64,000 nucleotides of DNA, from the NCBI RefSeq assembly GCF_000293885.2, contig NZ_CP010945.1, forward strand, positions 6,096,001-6,160,000. Reading direction: 5' to 3'. Every line of letters begins with the position of its first letter. The stretch's first letter is position 1. This stretch comes from Pseudomonas fluorescens NCIMB 11764. GTDB lineage: Bacteria; Pseudomonadota; Gammaproteobacteria; Pseudomonadales; Pseudomonadaceae. The notes under the pieces are model-generated. The model worked only from the letters and a program-made list of their open reading frames with translations. It had not been told where the DNA came from and ran no database searches. A program made the translations under genes and the position numbers. Shown here one piece after another: positions 46,006 to 56,341 of the stretch.

Positions 46006-47253
46006 ATGAGTCAGTCAGCAGCAATTCTTTCAAGCAAGGCGGAAGCGGTAGATCTTAGAGCCAAGCTCAGAAAAGCCGAACGCTCATACAAACTGAAATC
46101 GCTAGCGCTCATCGCGCCGCTGTTTCTGTTCGTACTCGTATGCTTTGCCTTTCCTATCGGCACCATGCTTACTCGAAGCGTGGACAACCCCGACGTGCAT
46201 AGCGCCATGCCTGCAACAACCCAGGCGCTCGAATCCTGGGACGGTACGTCGCTTCCAAGCGAGGGCACATTCGACGCTTTGGTAAAAGACCTGGCAAGTG
46301 CAAAAGAGAGCGGCCAGATCGGAGCACTAACCAAACGCTTGAGTTATGAAATCCCTGCTTACCGAACCGTTATCACCAAGACACTGCGCAAGCTCCCGGA
46401 CAGCACCGCAACGTCTAAGCGTGAGGCGCTGATCGCTGTGGACAGCGCTTGGGGAGACGTGAACTATTGGAAAGCTCTTAAGCAAGCGTCGTCGAAGCTA
46501 ACGCCTTATTTCTTGCTTGCCGCCTTGGATCATCGTGTTGACTCCGCCACTGGCAGCATTGTCAAAGCAGAGCCGAACCAATCGATTTATTTGGATATTT
46601 TCACACGTACCTTCTACATCGGCGGCGTTGTAACCATCCTCTGCCTGTTGCTCGGTTTTCCAGTCGCTTACTGGTTGGCCACTTTGCCAGAGGGTAAAAG
46701 CAATCTGTTGATGATCTGCGTTTTGCTGCCCTTCTGGACGTCTCTGATTGTTCGTACAGCGGCGTGGATCGTACTGTTGCAATCAGATGGTCTGATCAAC
46801 CGCTCGCTCATGTTCCTAGGCATTGTGGACGCGCCTGTCCAGCTTGTTTTCAACAGGACTGGCGTAATCATCGCGATGACTCATGTACTTCTGCCATTCA
46901 TGATTCTGCCGCTCTACAGCGTGATGAAAAGTATTCCTTCGAACTATGTTCGCGCCGCCATCTCTCTTGGGGCACACCCTTTCGTTGCTTTCTGGCGAGT
47001 GTATGTCCCCCAGACCTTCGCGGGTCTGGCAGCCGGCGGTTTGCTCACCTTCATTCTGGCGATTGGTTACTACGTGACGCCAGCGTTGGTAGGTGGTGCA
47101 GCGGATCAAATGGTCAGTTACTTCGTCGCGTTCTACACCAACAAAACCGTCAACTGGGGCATGGCATCAGCGCTTGGTAGCCTGCTGCTGATCGCAACCC
47201 TGCTGCTCTATGTGGTGTACGGAAAACTCACCAACCAAACCCAGGCGAGGTAA
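46006..47253 (+). CDS. ABC transporter permease (PotB-like) with large N-terminal extracytoplasmic insert
   Basis: The 415-residue protein has a first membrane helix (about 32-52), a large polar insert (about 55-195), then five helices with the permease EAA loop near AAISLGAHPFVAFWRVYVPQ. Typical PotB is 280-310 residues, so the insert of some 130 residues between helices 1 and 2 is notable, though known in related PotB-type permeases. It is separated by only 10 bases from the ATPase and 5 bases from the next permease. Confidence 0.85.
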   Translation: MSQSAAILSSKAEAVDLRAKLRKAERSYKLKSLALIAPLFLFVLVCFAFPIGTMLTRSVDNPDVHSAMPATTQALESWDGTSLPSEGTFDALVKDLASAKESGQIGALTKRLSYEIPAYRTVITKTLRKLPDSTATSKREALIAVDSAWGDVNYWKALKQASSKLTPYFLLAALDHRVDSATGSIVKAEPNQSIYLDIFTRTFYIGGVVTILCLLLGFPVAYWLATLPEGKSNLLMICVLLPFWTSLIVRTAAWIVLLQSDGLINRSLMFLGIVDAPVQLVFNRTGVIIAMTHVLLPFMILPLYSVMKSIPSNYVRAAISLGAHPFVAFWRVYVPQTFAGLAAGGLLTFILAIGYYVTPALVGGAADQMVSYFVAFYTNKTVNWGMASALGSLLLIATLLLYVVYGKLTNQTQAR

Positions 47254-47258
47254 TCGAC

Positions 47259-48083
47259 ATGTTGCAGTCTTACGCTTCCTCAGCAGAGAAACTGGCCAGG
47301 TTTGGATTGGTCTCTACCTCAATCCTTGTACTGCTGTTTTTGATTGTTCCGATACTGGTGATCATTCCTTTATCGTTCAATTCGTCGTCTTTTCTCACAT
47401 ACCCAATGGATGGATTCTCCTTCCGTTGGTATGAAGAGCTGATGTCGTCTCAAGAATGGCGTCAAGCATTTAAGAACAGCTTTATCATAGCCCCAGGCGC
47501 CACCTTGCTGGCGATGGTGTTCGGGACGATGGCATCCGTTGGCTTGTGTCGTGGCGACTTCCCGTTCAAAAACGTGGTTATGGCCTTTCTCATCTCGCCA
47601 ATGATCGTGCCTCTGATCATCGTCGCAGTAGGTCTGTACTTCTTCTTCGCCAAACTGCAGTTGCTCAATAGCTACGTAGGATTGGTACTGGCACACGCGA
47701 TGCTGGGTGTCCCTTTCGTAGTTATTACGGTTAACGCAACCTTGCAGGGCTTCAACACCAATCTGAGCAGAGCAGCTGCCAGTCTGGGCGCCCCGCCGCT
47801 CACGGTCTTTTTTAAGGTCGTTTTGCCTCTAATTGCCCCAGGGGTGATCTCGGGAGGACTGTTCGCGTTTGCTACGTCTTTCGATGAAGTGGTGGTCACT
47901 CTCTTCCTGGCCAGCCCCTCGCAAAGAACGCTTCCGCTTCAGATGTTCTCGGGTATCAGAGAGAACATCAGTCCAAATATCGCGGCTGTCGCCACCATCA
48001 TGGTCATCCTGTCCGTACTGATGCTACTGACGCTGGAGTTACTCCGCCGCCGCAACGAGAAAATGAAGATAAAACAAGAATAA
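47259..48083 (+). CDS. ABC transporter permease (PotC-like)
   Basis: The 274-residue protein has six predicted helices and the EAA motif in LSRAAASLGAPPLTVFFKVVLP (about 168-189). It completes the importer. The aminotransferase gene follows after about 100 bases, so the transport and metabolic genes are probably co-transcribed. Confidence 0.88.
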   Translation: MLQSYASSAEKLARFGLVSTSILVLLFLIVPILVIIPLSFNSSSFLTYPMDGFSFRWYEELMSSQEWRQAFKNSFIIAPGATLLAMVFGTMASVGLCRGDFPFKNVVMAFLISPMIVPLIIVAVGLYFFFAKLQLLNSYVGLVLAHAMLGVPFVVITVNATLQGFNTNLSRAAASLGAPPLTVFFKVVLPLIAPGVISGGLFAFATSFDEVVVTLFLASPSQRTLPLQMFSGIRENISPNIAAVATIMVILSVLMLLTLELLRRRNEKMKIKQE

Positions 48084-48185
48084 GAAGGCACGCGCAGCCT
48101 ATTAGGGCTCGTTGAAAGCTACGTAAAACCCCTCTCGGGCCCAATACCCGGGACGGCTAACTACTGTCAAAATTCAGAGGTTTTT

Positions 48186-49433
48186 ATGCCTAACTTAATT
48201 GGTGATGTTTCCAGTGCTGCCCGTATCCTGCCTGACCTGAACGGAGAAAAGCTGTTCATTAGCAAAGGCAAAGGTGCGTACCTTTGGGATGACAAAGGTC
48301 GCAAATACATCGATACCGCGCTGGGTTTTGGTGCGGTATTGCTTGGCCACTCAAATGACTCGGTAAATGCTGCAGTCACTGAAGCATTAGGCGACAGTGC
48401 AGCACCATCTTGGGCACATGTCCGTGAGCATGGAGCCGCAACTGAACTCGCCAAACATACCGGCGAGCTTACGAAGGTGATCTTCACTAACTCCGGTAGT
48501 GAAGCTGTGCATCTCGCCTGCCGTGCAGCTCGGGCTTATACCGGTCGTGGAAAAATTGCCAAGATGGCTGCCGGTTTCGATGGGTGGTTCGATGATGTCA
48601 GCTATGGCAACGTCACCACCAAGGAAGCGAGCTTCCAGGACGGTAAGCGTCCGTCTACCGAACGAACCACGCTGATCCGCTACAACGATTTCGCAGATGT
48701 AGAGCGGTTATTCGAAGAAGACGATGACATCGCGGCGGTCATTCTTGAGCCGATGCTGGCAAACGCTGGCTGCATCATGCCATTGCCCGGTTACCTCAAA
48801 CACGTGCAGGACATTGCTCATAAACACGGCGCGCTCGTGATTTGTGACGAGGTTCTAATGGGTTTCCGACTGTATGCCGGCCTGGCCGGGCTGCGTGAAG
48901 GTTTGAGCCCTGATATCGCGAGCGTCGGTAAAGCGATTGGTAACGGTGTTCCGGTTTCTGCGATCGTCGGCAAGCCTCACATCTTGGCAGGCTTTGAAGA
49001 AGGACGTGTTCTTCGCGGAGGCACATTCAGCGGTAATCCGCTCGCATGTGCAGCCCTGACGAGCACCCTGGCTCAACTGGATAACAGCGACTATGAGCAG
49101 CTCATCCAGCGCGGCAACGATCTGCGCGTTGCGATTGAGGCCATTTTCGAATCGCATGGTGTAATTATTTCAACCAGCGGCTACGGGAATGTGTTTGGTG
49201 TTTGGTTGGGAGCAAAAACTCCGGTCACGTACGAGCAGGCAGTCGAAATAGCGAACCCAGCTTTCACCAAGGCATTGCACCTTGCGCTGCGCGAAGCTGG
49301 AGTGCTGATCATGCCGTCTCCGTATGGCCGCATCTACATTTCATTTGAGCACAACAGCATCGTCATCGAAGAAATGAAGGTTGCCTTTGAGAAGGCCGCT
49401 GCGAAGTTAAGCGCTGAATTCGCAAACGCTTGA
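48186..49433 (+). CDS. Class III aminotransferase (glutamate-1-semialdehyde aminomutase-like)
   Basis: The 415-residue PLP enzyme has the class III motifs: [20 protein letters not shown] (about 99-118), AGFDGWFDD, and [12 protein letters not shown] (about 218-229). The Schiff-base lysine lies in [14 protein letters not shown] (about 242-255). GSA-type proteins outside haem synthesis are often omega- or beta-amino acid transaminases. It ends the importer operon with a strong terminator, so its substrate is probably what the importer brings in. Confidence 0.83.
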   Translation: MPNLIGDVSSAARILPDLNGEKLFISKGKGAYLWDDKGRKYIDTALGFGAVLLGHSNDSVNAAVTEALGDSAAPSWAHVREHGAATELAKHTGELTKVIFTNSGSEAVHLACRAARAYTGRGKIAKMAAGFDGWFDDVSYGNVTTKEASFQDGKRPSTERTTLIRYNDFADVERLFEEDDDIAAVILEPMLANAGCIMPLPGYLKHVQDIAHKHGALVICDEVLMGFRLYAGLAGLREGLSPDIASVGKAIGNGVPVSAIVGKPHILAGFEEGRVLRGGTFSGNPLACAALTSTLAQLDNSDYEQLIQRGNDLRVAIEAIFESHGVIISTSGYGNVFGVWLGAKTPVTYEQAVEIANPAFTKALHLALREAGVLIMPSPYGRIYISFEHNSIVIEEMKVAFEKAAAKLSAEFANA

Positions 49434-49438
49434 TAGAG

Positions 49439-49466
49439 AAAGGAGGCCTTCAGGCCTCCTTTTTTT
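49439..49466 (+). terminator. Rho-independent terminator of the importer/aminotransferase operon
   Basis: AGGAGGCC and GGCCTCCT close on loop TTCA; six or more T residues follow directly. Confidence 0.93.
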
Positions 49467-49557
49467 ACCTGAAAATAGACCAGCTTCTGAGGGATATCTC
49501 TTCGGCCATCCTGGATGTCTGGCGCTACCGATAATGTCGTTCGGACAAGGGATACCG

Positions 49558-51447
49558 ATGAAGTCCAACCTTAGGTTTAGCCATAAGATCTTGCTTGCTG
49601 CGTCCCTGGTTGTCGGCACAGCCTTCGCATTGTTCTCCCTTTATAACGATTACCTACAGCGGGTCTCGATCCAATCGAGCATTGAAGGAAACTTACGAGA
49701 CATCGGCGAAGTAAGCGCAAACAACATTCAGAGCTGGATGGCGGGCCGCGTTCTTTCCATTGAAACCATGCTCCAGGCCATCGAACTCAATCCGCAAGAA
49801 TCAAATGTCGCGGCAGTACTCTCTGGTGCGGCGGTGAGTCGTACCTTCAGCCTTACGTCACTAGGCACCCAGCAAGGCGCTTTCCTGAGTTTTCCGCCTT
49901 CAAGAATGCCTGATGGATATGATCCTAGAATTCGCCCTTGGTACAAAAATGCAGTAGCCGCAGCGAATACAACTATCACCGAACCATACATGGACATGGT
50001 TACAAACACCTTGGTGGTCTCGATCATGGCACCGGTTTACCGAGACAAGGTTTTGATCGGTGTAGGAGGTGGAGACTTGAGCCTCGACGCTCTCGTCAAA
50101 ATAGTTAATTCGCTCAATCTTGGGGGACTAGGGTACGCATTTCTGGTTAATGGAGACGGAAAAATCCTCGTCAGCCCCGATAAGGATCAGGTCACCAAAA
50201 AGCTTTCCGACATCTATCCAAATCAGACGCCGGTCATCAATAACCGATTCAACGAAACCAAGCTTGGCGGCAGTGACAGAATTATCAGGTTTATCAAGAT
50301 CCAAGGGCTTCCCTCAGTAGACTGGTACATCGGCCTGTCCATAGACAAGGACAAGGCGTACCAACCTCTCCGCGATTTTCGATACTCCGCAGTGATCGCG
50401 ATTGCTGTCTCGATAGTCTTGATCGTTTGTCTTCTGGGACTGCTCATCCGCTTGCTCCTCCAGCCTCTTAGAGAGATCAGCGGCACCATGGAGGATATCG
50501 CTGCCGGCGAAGGCGATTTGACCAAGCGGTTAACGGTAAAATCGAAAGACGAATTTGGAGTCTTAGCCCTCGCCTTCAACCGCTTCGTGGAAAGGGTGCA
50601 CGGATCAATTGTTCAGGTCTCCGCCGCTACTCAGGACGTAGCGCGGGTAACTCGAGAAGTCCTAAGCGCTTCGACCGATTCGATGGCAAATACCGACCAG
50701 CAAGCCAATCGTACCCATAGCGTAGCGGCTGCCATCAACGAACTCGGCGCAGCCGCTCATGAGATTGCCGGCAATGCAGCACAAGCATCCAAACATGCGT
50801 CTTCAGCACGTTTGCAATCGCAAGAAGGTCGGGAGGTCGTAGAGGAGACGATGAAAGCCATGACCGATCTCTCTGCAACAATACGTACCTCGTGTACAGC
50901 GATTGAATCGCTGAATACCAAAACCGTCGGTATTGGCCAGATCCTGGCAGTTATCAAAGGCATTTCCGAGCAAACCAATTTGTTAGCCTTGAACGCCGCT
51001 ATCGAAGCGGCCAGAGCCGGTGAAGCGGGACGGGGCTTTGCGGTGGTCGCTGACGAAGTGAGGGGATTGGCCCATCGCACCCAGGTATCGACCCAAGAGA
51101 TCCAGCGCATGATCCAGGAACTACAAATCGAGGCCAAAGGTGCAGTAGAGACGATGACGGACAGCCAGCGCCAGAGCGTAGGTAGTGTCGAAATCGCGAA
51201 CCAAGCCGGAATTCACCTAGGTAGCGTGACACAAAGGATCGGTGAGATCGACGGCATGAATCAATCAGTCGCTAGTGCAACGGAAGAACAGACAGCGGTT
51301 GTTGAATCCTTGAATTTCGACATCAGCCAGATCAACGACCTAAACCAGGCTGGCGTGCAAAACCTTCAGGCCACGCTGCAAGCCTGTACAACTCTCGATG
51401 AGCAAGCCCAGAAGCTTCGACGTTTGGTCAGCGGCTTCAAGATTTAA
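49558..51447 (+). CDS. Methyl-accepting chemotaxis protein with dCACHE sensor
   Basis: The 629-residue chemoreceptor has a membrane helix (about 9-30), a periplasmic dCACHE domain (about 35-270, with [21 protein letters not shown]), a second membrane helix (about 277-300), a HAMP domain, and the signalling tip [23 protein letters not shown]. dCACHE receptors often bind amino acids, amines or purines directly. It lies between the importer operon and the methylxanthine cluster. The ATG at 49558 has AAGGGA upstream. Confidence 0.9.
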   Translation: MKSNLRFSHKILLAASLVVGTAFALFSLYNDYLQRVSIQSSIEGNLRDIGEVSANNIQSWMAGRVLSIETMLQAIELNPQESNVAAVLSGAAVSRTFSLTSLGTQQGAFLSFPPSRMPDGYDPRIRPWYKNAVAAANTTITEPYMDMVTNTLVVSIMAPVYRDKVLIGVGGGDLSLDALVKIVNSLNLGGLGYAFLVNGDGKILVSPDKDQVTKKLSDIYPNQTPVINNRFNETKLGGSDRIIRFIKIQGLPSVDWYIGLSIDKDKAYQPLRDFRYSAVIAIAVSIVLIVCLLGLLIRLLLQPLREISGTMEDIAAGEGDLTKRLTVKSKDEFGVLALAFNRFVERVHGSIVQVSAATQDVARVTREVLSASTDSMANTDQQANRTHSVAAAINELGAAAHEIAGNAAQASKHASSARLQSQEGREVVEETMKAMTDLSATIRTSCTAIESLNTKTVGIGQILAVIKGISEQTNLLALNAAIEAARAGEAGRGFAVVADEVRGLAHRTQVSTQEIQRMIQELQIEAKGAVETMTDSQRQSVGSVEIANQAGIHLGSVTQRIGEIDGMNQSVASATEEQTAVVESLNFDISQINDLNQAGVQNLQATLQACTTLDEQAQKLRRLVSGFKI

Positions 51448-51743
51448 CCCTCAAGACTAGACCCACTACTAACAGATACAGCCTGGCACGAAGCATCTCG
51501 ATGCCAGGTAGATTCTGAAGAACATTCGTGCATCCTGGACTGTAAAACGTGCCTTTGAAATCTACAGGTAGGAGCGGCTTGCTACCTGCCCTTCCGCTCA
51601 AAGGTTTACTACATTTCGATGCCAGGAAATGGCATGCCGGCTTAAATGACGATCGACCGAAATCACTTAAGCAAACGGTAAAGTCGTTGGGCTTGGTTTG
51701 GCTGGGTACAGGAGCGGCGCCCTTAGGCGCCGCCGAAACCGAA
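51448..51743. other. Intergenic region after the chemoreceptor
   Basis: No gene is seen in 296 bases. It holds three inverted repeats: CCTGGCA/TGCCAGG (51482-51509), CAGGTAG/CTACCTG (51564-51588), and a GC-rich hairpin at 51715-51732. Confidence 0.45.
51715..51732. terminator. GC-rich hairpin downstream of the VOC gene
   Basis: CGGCGCC and GGCGCCG enclose CTTA, 12 bases past the VOC stop on the minus strand. There is no T run. Confidence 0.5.
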
Positions 51744-52127
51744 TTACTCGGCTTTGAAACTGTATACAGCGAGTTTGTTGCCATCCAGGTCACGAGCGTA
51801 TGCAGCATACGCATTAGGTGCCCAGTCGCGAGTGCCAGCGGCACCTTCGTCCTTGCCACCAGCAGCAATAGCTGCCTTATGGAACGCGTCGATAGTGGCG
51901 CGGTTCGGAGCCTCGAAGCTGACAGTTACGCCGTTACCCACGGTCGCAGGCTGGCCGTTTGCAGGCTTGAGTACGAAGAAGGACGGCTTGTCCACGCCCC
52001 AGATAGAGCCGTTATCGCCCAAGTCGGCAATGCGTTTGAAGCCGATCTTGCCGAGCACATCGTCGTAAAACTTACGCGCTCTTTCCAGATCGTTGGTGCC
52101 AACAGTTACATGAGTGAAGATCGACAT
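51744..52127 (-). CDS. VOC-family (glyoxalase/bleomycin resistance-like) protein
   Basis: The 127-residue protein starts MSIFTHVTVGTNDLERARKFYDDVLG, the characteristic first beta-alpha-beta motif, and ends with a matching second half (AYARDLDGNKLAVYSF). Single-domain VOC proteins form dimeric metal enzymes. It follows the formaldehyde dehydrogenase gene by 73 bases on the same strand and may be in the same transcript, perhaps as a lyase or isomerase for a glutathione adduct; that is inference. Confidence 0.8.
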   Translation of the reverse strand: MSIFTHVTVGTNDLERARKFYDDVLGKIGFKRIADLGDNGSIWGVDKPSFFVLKPANGQPATVGNGVTVSFEAPNRATIDAFHKAAIAAGGKDEGAAGTRDWAPNAYAAYARDLDGNKLAVYSFKAE

Positions 52128-52200
52128 GAATTTCTCCGTCGTAGGCGGGTGGTTGTAGAGTGAAGAAACCGATGTCTACGAAGAGACACCGGAAAAATGT

Positions 52201-53533
<1,333 letters not shown>

Positions 53534-53692
53534 ATGGCAGTATTTACTTATGTAAATAAAGCTTTGCTCCTTGCTGCCGCAGACTTGCTCAATGGCAAAA
53601 CAGGTAACTACTTACTGGCGGATGGCGGAAGTTCTGTAGCAGAAACATCCCACTGTGCGGATCGACGTCGTTCCCATCGATACATAACTTGA
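53534..53692 (+). CDS. Possible small protein followed by a terminator
   Basis: An ATG-started 52-codon frame reads MAVFTYVNKALLLAAADLLN at its start and later has NYLLADGGSSVAETSHCADR. It opens just before a terminator-like hairpin at 53712-53734 in the same orientation. GAAGAAA is a poor ribosome binding site. It runs against all neighbouring genes. It may be a genuine small gene, or the transcript may be a small RNA. Confidence 0.35.
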   Translation: MAVFTYVNKALLLAAADLLNGKTGNYLLADGGSSVAETSHCADRRRSHRYIT

Positions 53693-53711
53693 GTATTGGA
53701 AACAAAAAACG

Positions 53712-53734
53712 GAAAAGGCCCTTGAGGGGCCCTT
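53712..53734 (+). terminator. Terminator-like hairpin after the small frame
   Basis: GGCCC and GGGCC pair, extended by AAA/TTT after a bulge, with CTTTCTTG following. It is weaker than the others in this window. Confidence 0.5.
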
Positions 53735-53957
53735 TCTTGTACTCGAACCAAGAACACTTAATCAGCCAGATACTATCCTCTCCAGTCGGCCGACAAGATC
53801 GAAAACAGCCTTCGTTTCCCTCCCTCGCCCTCATCATGTCTAGAGAACGCTTCGAACCTATCAAGAAATTGGTAAAGAGTTAGGAACGTTTACGGTAGAG
53901 GAAGCGTAAGGCTGCAACCGTAGATCAGGCACCGCGAAGCTTCAGTAAAAAAAGGTT

Positions 53958-54674
53958 TCAGTTGCAGCGACCTGCGGAATTTACAGAAACAGGCTCTGCA
54001 TCCGAAGATGCCCAGCCCAGCTTTAATACGACTACTTCTTTAATAAGCTGAGCATGGCGACTTTGGGACACATCATTCATCCAGTTCACAGGCCCATTCA
54101 AGACAACCTCACCTGAATAAGGCCTAATCATGAATTTATTTAAGCGCACATCAAGATCGCAAGTGGAGGTCGCAACATACCTAAATATTAATCTGCGCAA
54201 CGACTCTACACAACGCATGGTGCGCGGGTAGAACGGAGCTCGATTTACCTGCGCCAGGAACTTACATTTTTCAGAATAAGTAGTATAGATATTACCTTCG
54301 GGACTATCCGTCAGGGAGAGAAGGACGTCTCGAACATCTTCGCAACTCATAGAGTCCGTGGTAATGGGGAGCAGCAACTCCATCTCGGCAAGCCAAAGGT
54401 AATCTGAGTAAAATTTGTCATGGTGATATATCCCCACAGCGCCGTAATCTTTATGAATCCTTGCAACACCATCGACCGCATAAGCTCTCGCTTTAAGTGC
54501 GAAATCGTGACTGGCGTTGTCAATGGACAAATGGTAAACAGTATCAGGGTTGCTGCCTTCGAATACCAAGCTGAAACTACCAACTGCTAAAATTCTTTTG
54601 TCTCTCAACAAAAATGAATTTCGAACCTTATTGAACACGGGCCCAAAAAAAACATCTTGCTCGACGGTTTGCAT
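53958..54674 (-). CDS. Unknown protein, faintly protein-kinase-like, in the ndm operon
   Basis: The 238-residue product begins MQTVEQDVFFGPVFNKVRN. The segment RILAVGSFSLVFEGSNPDTVYHLSID (about 26-51) has the look of a kinase glycine loop followed by the ATP-lysine strand, but the lysine is not evident. RLNKFMIRPYSGEVVLNGPVNW (about 185-206) is like a kinase metal loop with Asp replaced by Asn. I infer a degenerate kinase fold at low confidence; the sequence has no other match that I know. GGAGG is ideally placed before the ATG at 54674. It follows fghA by 49 bases and is the last gene of the ndmC-ndmD-ndmE-fghA run. Confidence 0.6.
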   Translation of the reverse strand: MQTVEQDVFFGPVFNKVRNSFLLRDKRILAVGSFSLVFEGSNPDTVYHLSIDNASHDFALKARAYAVDGVARIHKDYGAVGIYHHDKFYSDYLWLAEMELLLPITTDSMSCEDVRDVLLSLTDSPEGNIYTTYSEKCKFLAQVNRAPFYPRTMRCVESLRRLIFRYVATSTCDLDVRLNKFMIRPYSGEVVLNGPVNWMNDVSQSRHAQLIKEVVVLKLGWASSDAEPVSVNSAGRCN

Positions 54675-54723
54675 ATCTACCTCCGAATGCGTCACCGCTA
54701 ATCTAGACATAGAGGAGCGTAAT

Positions 54724-55581
54724 TTAACCTTGCTCATCAATCAACGCTTTGGCGTGATGCCTAAAGTGATCCTCAATAAAGCTTGCCACAAAATAATAAC
54801 TATGATCGTAACCGTAATGAATCCTGATATTTATCTCATAGTCAGCTTGTGCAGCTGCAGAAGACAACTTCCCTGGCATCAGCTGAGTATGGATGAACTC
54901 ATCACTTGCGCCTTGATCAACCAACAGCGGCAATTTGTGAGAAACTTTAGAAATAAGCGAGCACGCATCCCACTCGGCCCAAGCCGCTCTATTATCTCCA
55001 AGCATTAATCCAAAAGCTTTTTGACCCCAGGCACTTTCTATGGGGTTGGTGATAGGTGAAAAAGCGGAAACAGAGTGATATCTTTCAGGATTACGAAATG
55101 CGCAGATTAACGCTCCATGCCCCCCCATCGAGTGACCACTAATTCCACGTTTATCTGAAACAAAAAAATTCTCCTCAATAAGTGCTGGCAACTCATTAAC
55201 AACGTACTCATGCATCTGATAGTTTTCAGACCAAGGCTCTTGGGTAGAGTCTATATAGAAACCTGCACCGAGCCCAAAATCCCAATTTTTGGAAGGGTCG
55301 TCAGGCACATGCTCACCACGAGGACTGGTGTCCGGAGCGACAATCATTATCCCTAGCTCCGACGCCAAACGGTGAGCCCCGGCTTTTTGCATAAAGTTTT
55401 CATCAGTGCAAGTCAAACCCGACAACCAGTAAAGCACGGGGGCGCCTTTCTTGAAATTGATATTGGGTGGAAGATAAACACCGAAAGTCATCTCACAATT
55501 AAGAGACGTGGATGGATGCTTAAAGCGCTTATAAAAACCATTAAAGCTTCTCTGCGACGAAATCTCAGTGATAGTCATCAA
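54724..55581 (-). CDS. fghA: S-formylglutathione hydrolase
   Basis: The 285-residue esterase-D-family hydrolase splits S-formylglutathione to formate and glutathione, completing formaldehyde oxidation with FrmA. The nucleophile elbow GISGHSMGGHGAL (about 144-156) holds the catalytic Ser; the Asp and His lie in VDQGASDEF (about 224-232) and GYDHSYYFV (about 259-267). AGAGGT lies before the start; two ATGs in a row (55581, 55578) are possible. It follows ndmE after a hairpin-bearing gap. Confidence 0.92.
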   Translation of the reverse strand: MMTITEISSQRSFNGFYKRFKHPSTSLNCEMTFGVYLPPNINFKKGAPVLYWLSGLTCTDENFMQKAGAHRLASELGIMIVAPDTSPRGEHVPDDPSKNWDFGLGAGFYIDSTQEPWSENYQMHEYVVNELPALIEENFFVSDKRGISGHSMGGHGALICAFRNPERYHSVSAFSPITNPIESAWGQKAFGLMLGDNRAAWAEWDACSLISKVSHKLPLLVDQGASDEFIHTQLMPGKLSSAAAQADYEINIRIHYGYDHSYYFVASFIEDHFRHHAKALIDEQG

Positions 55582-55619
55582 TCATTACCTCTGTCTTTAC
55601 AAATAGTCTAAAGTTAGGT

Positions 55620-55648
55620 GGTGCTTGGTCGGATGGTGACCAAGCACC
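55620..55648 (-). terminator. Hairpin between ndmE and fghA
   Basis: GGTGCTTGGTC and GACCAAGCACC form a perfect 11-bp stem with a 7-base loop. No T run follows on the minus strand, so partial termination or mRNA processing is more likely than a full stop. Confidence 0.55.
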
Positions 55649-55661
55649 TCTTCAGGGTTAT

Positions 55662-56330
55662 CTATGCACTGACCCGTTGCGAGGAACCTTCATTCATAGG
55701 TGAGGTGGGGAATACTCCCGACATTACGGTAAAGCCAGGTAGGCGTTTTACTCTATCTACCCAACGACGTACGGCAGGGAAGTCTTCCAGGGATACGCCC
55801 CCCTCATCTGACAAAGCAATGTATGGAAAGCAGGCGATATCTGCGATCGTTGGATGCAGCGAACTGCAAATGTATTGAAGACCTTTAAGATCCCTGAACC
55901 AAAGATGTTCATCCAGGATCCTCAACAAATCTCGGGCGCGCAGGCGACATGCATGTACATCGAATTCGTAAAAGAATAAGTCATGCAGTCGCGCGGCAGA
56001 AATGGTGCTGGTCAGACTATCAGCAAAGGCCATCCACATGTTGACCTCAGCCATCAGATCCGGGCGAGCGGTCGGGTACCAGTAACCGCTCTTATCGTAC
56101 TGAGTAGCCAGATAGACGAGAATCGCCTGGGCGTCCCTCAGCACAAGATCTCCATCCTTCAGAGCAGGAAGTTGGCCGAGAGGATTGATTTTCAGAAACT
56201 CCTCAGACTTATGCTCGCGCAACGGATAGAACTCTACAGGCTCAGTTTGGTAGCCCAGATTCAGGATCGACAAGAAAAGCCTGACCTTGTAGCAATTCCC
56301 GGAAAGCTCGTAGTCATAGAGTGTAATCAT
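55662..56330 (-). CDS. ndmE: NdmE, glutathione S-transferase-like partner of NdmC/NdmD
   Basis: The 222-residue protein has a GST thioredoxin-like N-terminal domain (MITLYDYELSGNCYKVRLFL; NPLGQLPALKDGDLVLRDAQAI) and a helical C-terminal domain. In P. putida CBB5 NdmE is a GST-like protein required to assemble an active N7-demethylase complex with NdmC and NdmD, with no shown GST activity in that role. The gene is 11 bases after ndmD, as expected. GAGG precedes the ATG at 56330; a frame reaching 56399 overlaps ndmD. Confidence 0.9.
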   Translation of the reverse strand: MITLYDYELSGNCYKVRLFLSILNLGYQTEPVEFYPLREHKSEEFLKINPLGQLPALKDGDLVLRDAQAILVYLATQYDKSGYWYPTARPDLMAEVNMWMAFADSLTSTISAARLHDLFFYEFDVHACRLRARDLLRILDEHLWFRDLKGLQYICSSLHPTIADIACFPYIALSDEGGVSLEDFPAVRRWVDRVKRLPGFTVMSGVFPTSPMNEGSSQRVSA

Positions 56331-56341
56331 GGTTTTAGGCC

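Noticed and set aside
53589..53864. A 91-codon minus frame between frmA and the ndm-operon unknown gene
   Set aside because: It translates through the terminator-like hairpin (YKKGPLKG) and has no start signal; the plus-strand small frame is more plausible there.
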